NCBI GenBank assembly: GCA_002771615.1
Contig: PCSD01000052.1
Location: 2,436-9,796 of the forward strand
Origin: Candidatus Falkowbacteria bacterium CG23_combo_of_CG06-09_8_20_14_all_49_15
GTDB lineage: Bacteria > Patescibacteriota > Patescibacteriia > Patescibacteriales > UM-FILTER-48-10
Length of the DNA: 7,361 nt
Direction of reading: 5' to 3'
Shown here: positions 4,927 to 7,361 of the stretch, in pieces
How the letters are laid out: every line of letters begins with the position of its first letter
Position numbering within the stretch: position 1 is the first letter of the stretch
The notes under the pieces: generated by a model
Databases searched by the model: none
What the model saw: the letters and a program-made list of their open reading frames with translations, nothing else
Told to the model about the DNA's origin: nothing
Made by a program: the position numbers and the translations under genes

Positions 4927-7361
4927 TTAAAAAGTTTTCCACAGCTTACCAAAATTTTTAATTAACTTATCCACCTCTTGGCCGGACAAATTATATTCCT
5001 GATAAAATTTTGTTAAAAAATTATTTACCGGCCTGAAAAATTGCCCGTGAGAAAAAATTCTGGATTTTTGCTCCATTTCCGTCCAAGCAACCTGAAAAAT
5101 AATTCGATCGGCCGTAACTAAATTTTTTAGCGCCTTTTCCAAAGAATTCTTGCTTTCCGCCGGCAAAGAATATTTTTTGTTGTATTTTGCCAAGGACAGG
5201 ATTGCCAAAATATTCTTGGCCGCCAGACTTTCATAGAAAAAAACTTTATAACCTTCTGGCTTATTCAAATGGATCTCGTCTTGCCAATATTTGTCGTCTA
5301 AACTTAAAGAAATATATTCTTTTGCCTTCTGGGCTTTTTGTTGAAAAACCGGATAAGAGAAGTTGATTGAGGAAACCAAGACCATCGCCTCTTTTTTCAG
5401 CTCTTGGGGAAGATTGGCGCGATAAGTATCAGCATTAAAAATTTTCCCCGCGGCCATGGTCTGCTCGAAAATCCCATCACCTTCACGGTCAATGTCCACC
5501 ATCACCCCGGCCTGGCCGGACTGGAGCTTGTCCCAATCAACGCGGTATTGATGCGTGGTGCTGGCTTTGATCGGAATGCCGGCCGCCTGGAATAAAGCGA
5601 TTTCTTCGTCTTCATAATCAAAATGGATATCCAACGCGTATGTCTCGGCCGCTAACTTAAATGGGTCGGGTTGGCCGATTACTTCAATCCTTAATTCTTT
5701 ATCCGGCTTATTTCCCTGGAAATAGACCGTGGCCTGCCCTTCCACAGGCAGGTAAAGCGCTAAAGGTATTTCTTCTTTTGTCTCGCCTTGGACAGAACCG
5801 GTCATCCGGCCGGCCGCGTCCACCAAGTGCAGTCCGGCCGGACTGTGCAAAATGGCGGTCATCCGGCCGGGCAATTTTATCAGCTCCGCGCTGGATTCAA
5901 ATATTCCGTTTCCGCCCTGGTCAAAACTCAGAAGAATCCCGGCCTTGCCCTGGTTGGAAATTAATTCCGACCAATCAATCGTAAAACGATGCGTGTCAAA
6001 ACCGGAAATATTGATATTTTTCCCAAAAACCCGAGCGCGCCGATCCGCGCTGTTGATATGCAGGCTGATAAAAGACAAAGGCGAATTGTTCAAATAAAAT
6101 CCCCAAGCGCGCTGATCCGAGCCAGGCGGAATATTCCCGCCTTCAGAGCTTATTTCCCAGTCATATTCCGCGTCTCCGCCGGCACCGGCCACTTCACTCT
6201 CCGATTTTTCCCCGTCCGCGTCAAAAATGATCAGCCGATTCGTGGCTGGCGCGCCAAAAAAAGGCACAGACAAGCCGGATTGATCCGCGGGCGTAACATA
6301 AGTAATGTTATTAACCGGATCGTAGTAGCGCAGAGTCGGGCCAACGGCGCTTAAGCGGACAATTTTTTTGGGATATTCCGGCGTAGCCACCGGTGCAAAG
6401 GCCTGGATTGAACCGTTTTGAACGCTAATCTCCCGAAAAGCGCGCGGACTGCGGCCGTCCTTGGTCGCGCTCGGAGTCTGAATAAATAAAGGGTTGACAT
6501 CTTCGGGCAAATAAAGATATTCCGTGTTTTCTTGATCAAAAACGCGATTGTCGTGCGTATGTCCGCTTAAGACAAGACGGACATTGGATAAATTTACAAA
6601 ATCAAGGAATTCGCTGTAATTTTGGACAAATGAAGCATCACTTAGCGAACTATAAGGGCAAACAGCGGCGGTGCAAGCGTCCGTAAAGCCGGTCATGAGC
6701 GGATGGTGGGTCAGGATTATTTTCGGCTCAACCGGATCCAGTCCATTCAGAGCGGAGATGATTTCATCCGACAAGCCGGCTCCTTCCGGTCCTTGGTCAT
6801 GGCCGTCGCCATACTCATAATCAGGAATATAATCCGCGCCCGTATCAAGGCCGATAAACCGCACGTCTTTGTGTGTGAAGCTGTAATTCAAAGAATCGCC
6901 GGGCAAAAGATAATTTTCTTCATTCAGGCCGGGCTGACTTAGATAATTATGATAACCGGCCAGATTGTCATCGCAATGTTCTTCGCCCAATCCCAGCAGG
7001 CCGCATTTCACATTGCCGGTGGCATCTTGATAACGGTCATGATTGCCAGGAACGAAATAAGCATTGATGCCTGTCTGGGCTGACCAGCCTTCAAGCATGG
7101 CGGCATAATCGCGCCACCATCTGGAATCGGAATATTCCACCAAATCGCCGCCGATCAGGGCGAAATCCGGCTTGCCTGCCAAATTGCTGACCGCGTATAA
7201 GGCGTCGGCCAAGCGCGGATACGACAATTCTTCATGCCATTTGTGCCCGGGCGCCCAGTTAGCGCCGATATGGGGATCAGTCAGATGAACAAAGGTAAAA
7301 TTATTTTCTTCCGGCTCATCCGGAATTTCATAAGTTATTTCCAAATAAGGATCTAAATCAA
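4927..7361 (-). CDS. Large multidomain metallophosphoesterase, probably exported (N-terminus outside window)
   Basis: The frame is open to the right edge, so the true start and any signal peptide lie beyond it; the TTG at 7344 is used here only as residue 1. The calcineurin-like catalytic domain (about 15-300) has the two-metal ligand motifs in order: T-D-P-H (D23, H25), G-G-D-L (D67), G-N-H-D (N101, H102), T-H-H-P (H213, H214) and G-H-T-H (261-264). All four cysteines of the visible protein (C114, C124, C224, C229) are in this domain, suggesting disulfides and an extracytoplasmic site. Beta-rich modules follow, including two related segments (about 452-487 and 598-633) with the pattern H-x-[FY]-x-[IV]-D-W-x2-L, then a D/G-rich turn ending G-I-F-E. 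A charged helical C-terminal domain (about 664-805) closes the protein. It hydrolyses phosphate esters by family; the substrate is unknown. It converges on the transferase gene. Confidence 0.88.
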   Translation of the reverse strand, partial: DLDPYLEITYEIPDEPEENNFTFVHLTDPHIGANWAPGHKWHEELSYPRLADALYAVSNLAGKPDFALIGGDLVEYSDSRWWRDYAAMLEGWSAQTGINAYFVPGNHDRYQDATGNVKCGLLGLGEEHCDDNLAGYHNYLSQPGLNEENYLLPGDSLNYSFTHKDVRFIGLDTGADYIPDYEYGDGHDQGPEGAGLSDEIISALNGLDPVEPKIILTHHPLMTGFTDACTAAVCPYSSLSDASFVQNYSEFLDFVNLSNVRLVLSGHTHDNRVFDQENTEYLYLPEDVNPLFIQTPSATKDGRSPRAFREISVQNGSIQAFAPVATPEYPKKIVRLSAVGPTLRYYDPVNNITYVTPADQSGLSVPFFGAPATNRLIIFDADGEKSESEVAGAGGDAEYDWEISSEGGNIPPGSDQRAWGFYLNNSPLSFISLHINSADRRARVFGKNINISGFDTHRFTIDWSELISNQGKAGILLSFDQGGNGIFESSAELIKLPGRMTAILHSPAGLHLVDAAGRMTGSVQGETKEEIPLALYLPVEGQATVYFQGNKPDKELRIEVIGQPDPFKLAAETYALDIHFDYEDEEIALFQAAGIPIKASTTHQYRVDWDKLQSGQAGVMVDIDREGDGIFEQTMAAGKIFNADTYRANLPQELKKEAMVLVSSINFSYPVFQQKAQKAKEYISLSLDDKYWQDEIHLNKPEGYKVFFYESLAAKNILAILSLAKYNKKYSLPAESKNSLEKALKNLVTADRIIFQVAWTEMEQKSRIFSHGQFFRPVNNFLTKFYQEYNLSGQEVDKLIKNFGKLWKTF

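Noticed and set aside
1..7361. Mobile elements, CRISPR arrays, tRNA and rRNA genes, or use of an alternative genetic code.
   Set aside because: No transposase, terminal repeat with target duplication, regularly spaced repeat of CRISPR length, or tRNA/rRNA-like sequence was seen. All complete genes end in TAA and contain no in-frame TGA, so there is no sign of UGA recoding.

Overview
The window looks like a piece of chromosome from a small-genome bacterium, most probably a member of the Patescibacteria (CPR), perhaps the Parcubacteria/Falkowbacteria side. This rests on a mid-GC coding part with very AT-rich spacers, a heptameric TTTTCAA/TTGAAAA repeat in a spacer (a pattern I associate from memory with these genomes), large secreted or anchored proteins beside housekeeping genes, and no Shine-Dalgarno sequence at any visible start. 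The standard bacterial code fits: all complete genes end in TAA and none has an in-frame TGA. No rRNA, tRNA, CRISPR array or mobile element was seen.

Layout. Four genes run leftward from about 3.05 kb: holB (clamp-loader delta', 1995-3050), a seven-Asp-box beta-propeller lipoprotein (877-1938), frr (ribosome recycling factor, 276-830) and the first 30 codons of an RseP-type site-2 protease (1-92). A 35-bp AT-rich interrupted hairpin made of heptamers lies between frr and rseP. The 205-bp divergent spacer 3051-3255 holds two back-to-back sigma70-type promoters. Rightward comes a polyprenyl-phosphate glycosyl-1-phosphate transferase (3256-4650), closed by a strong bidirectional terminator (4658-4696). 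From the right edge, a large multidomain, probably exported metallophosphoesterase (4927-7361, N-terminus outside the window) runs toward it.

How the genes fit together. holB and frr are core replication and translation functions. The lipoprotein, the site-2 protease, the glycosyl-phosphate transferase and the metallophosphoesterase act at or outside the membrane. The holB-lipoprotein-frr spacers (56 and 46 bp) allow co-transcription, but frr also has its own candidate promoter. At the transferase the promoter geometry puts transcription start on the A of the ATG, and at frr within a few bases of it, so leaderless translation is likely.

I see no clear-cut new defence or mobile system. The least explained items are the domain architecture of the metallophosphoesterase, the heptamer hairpin, and the absence of ribosome binding sites.
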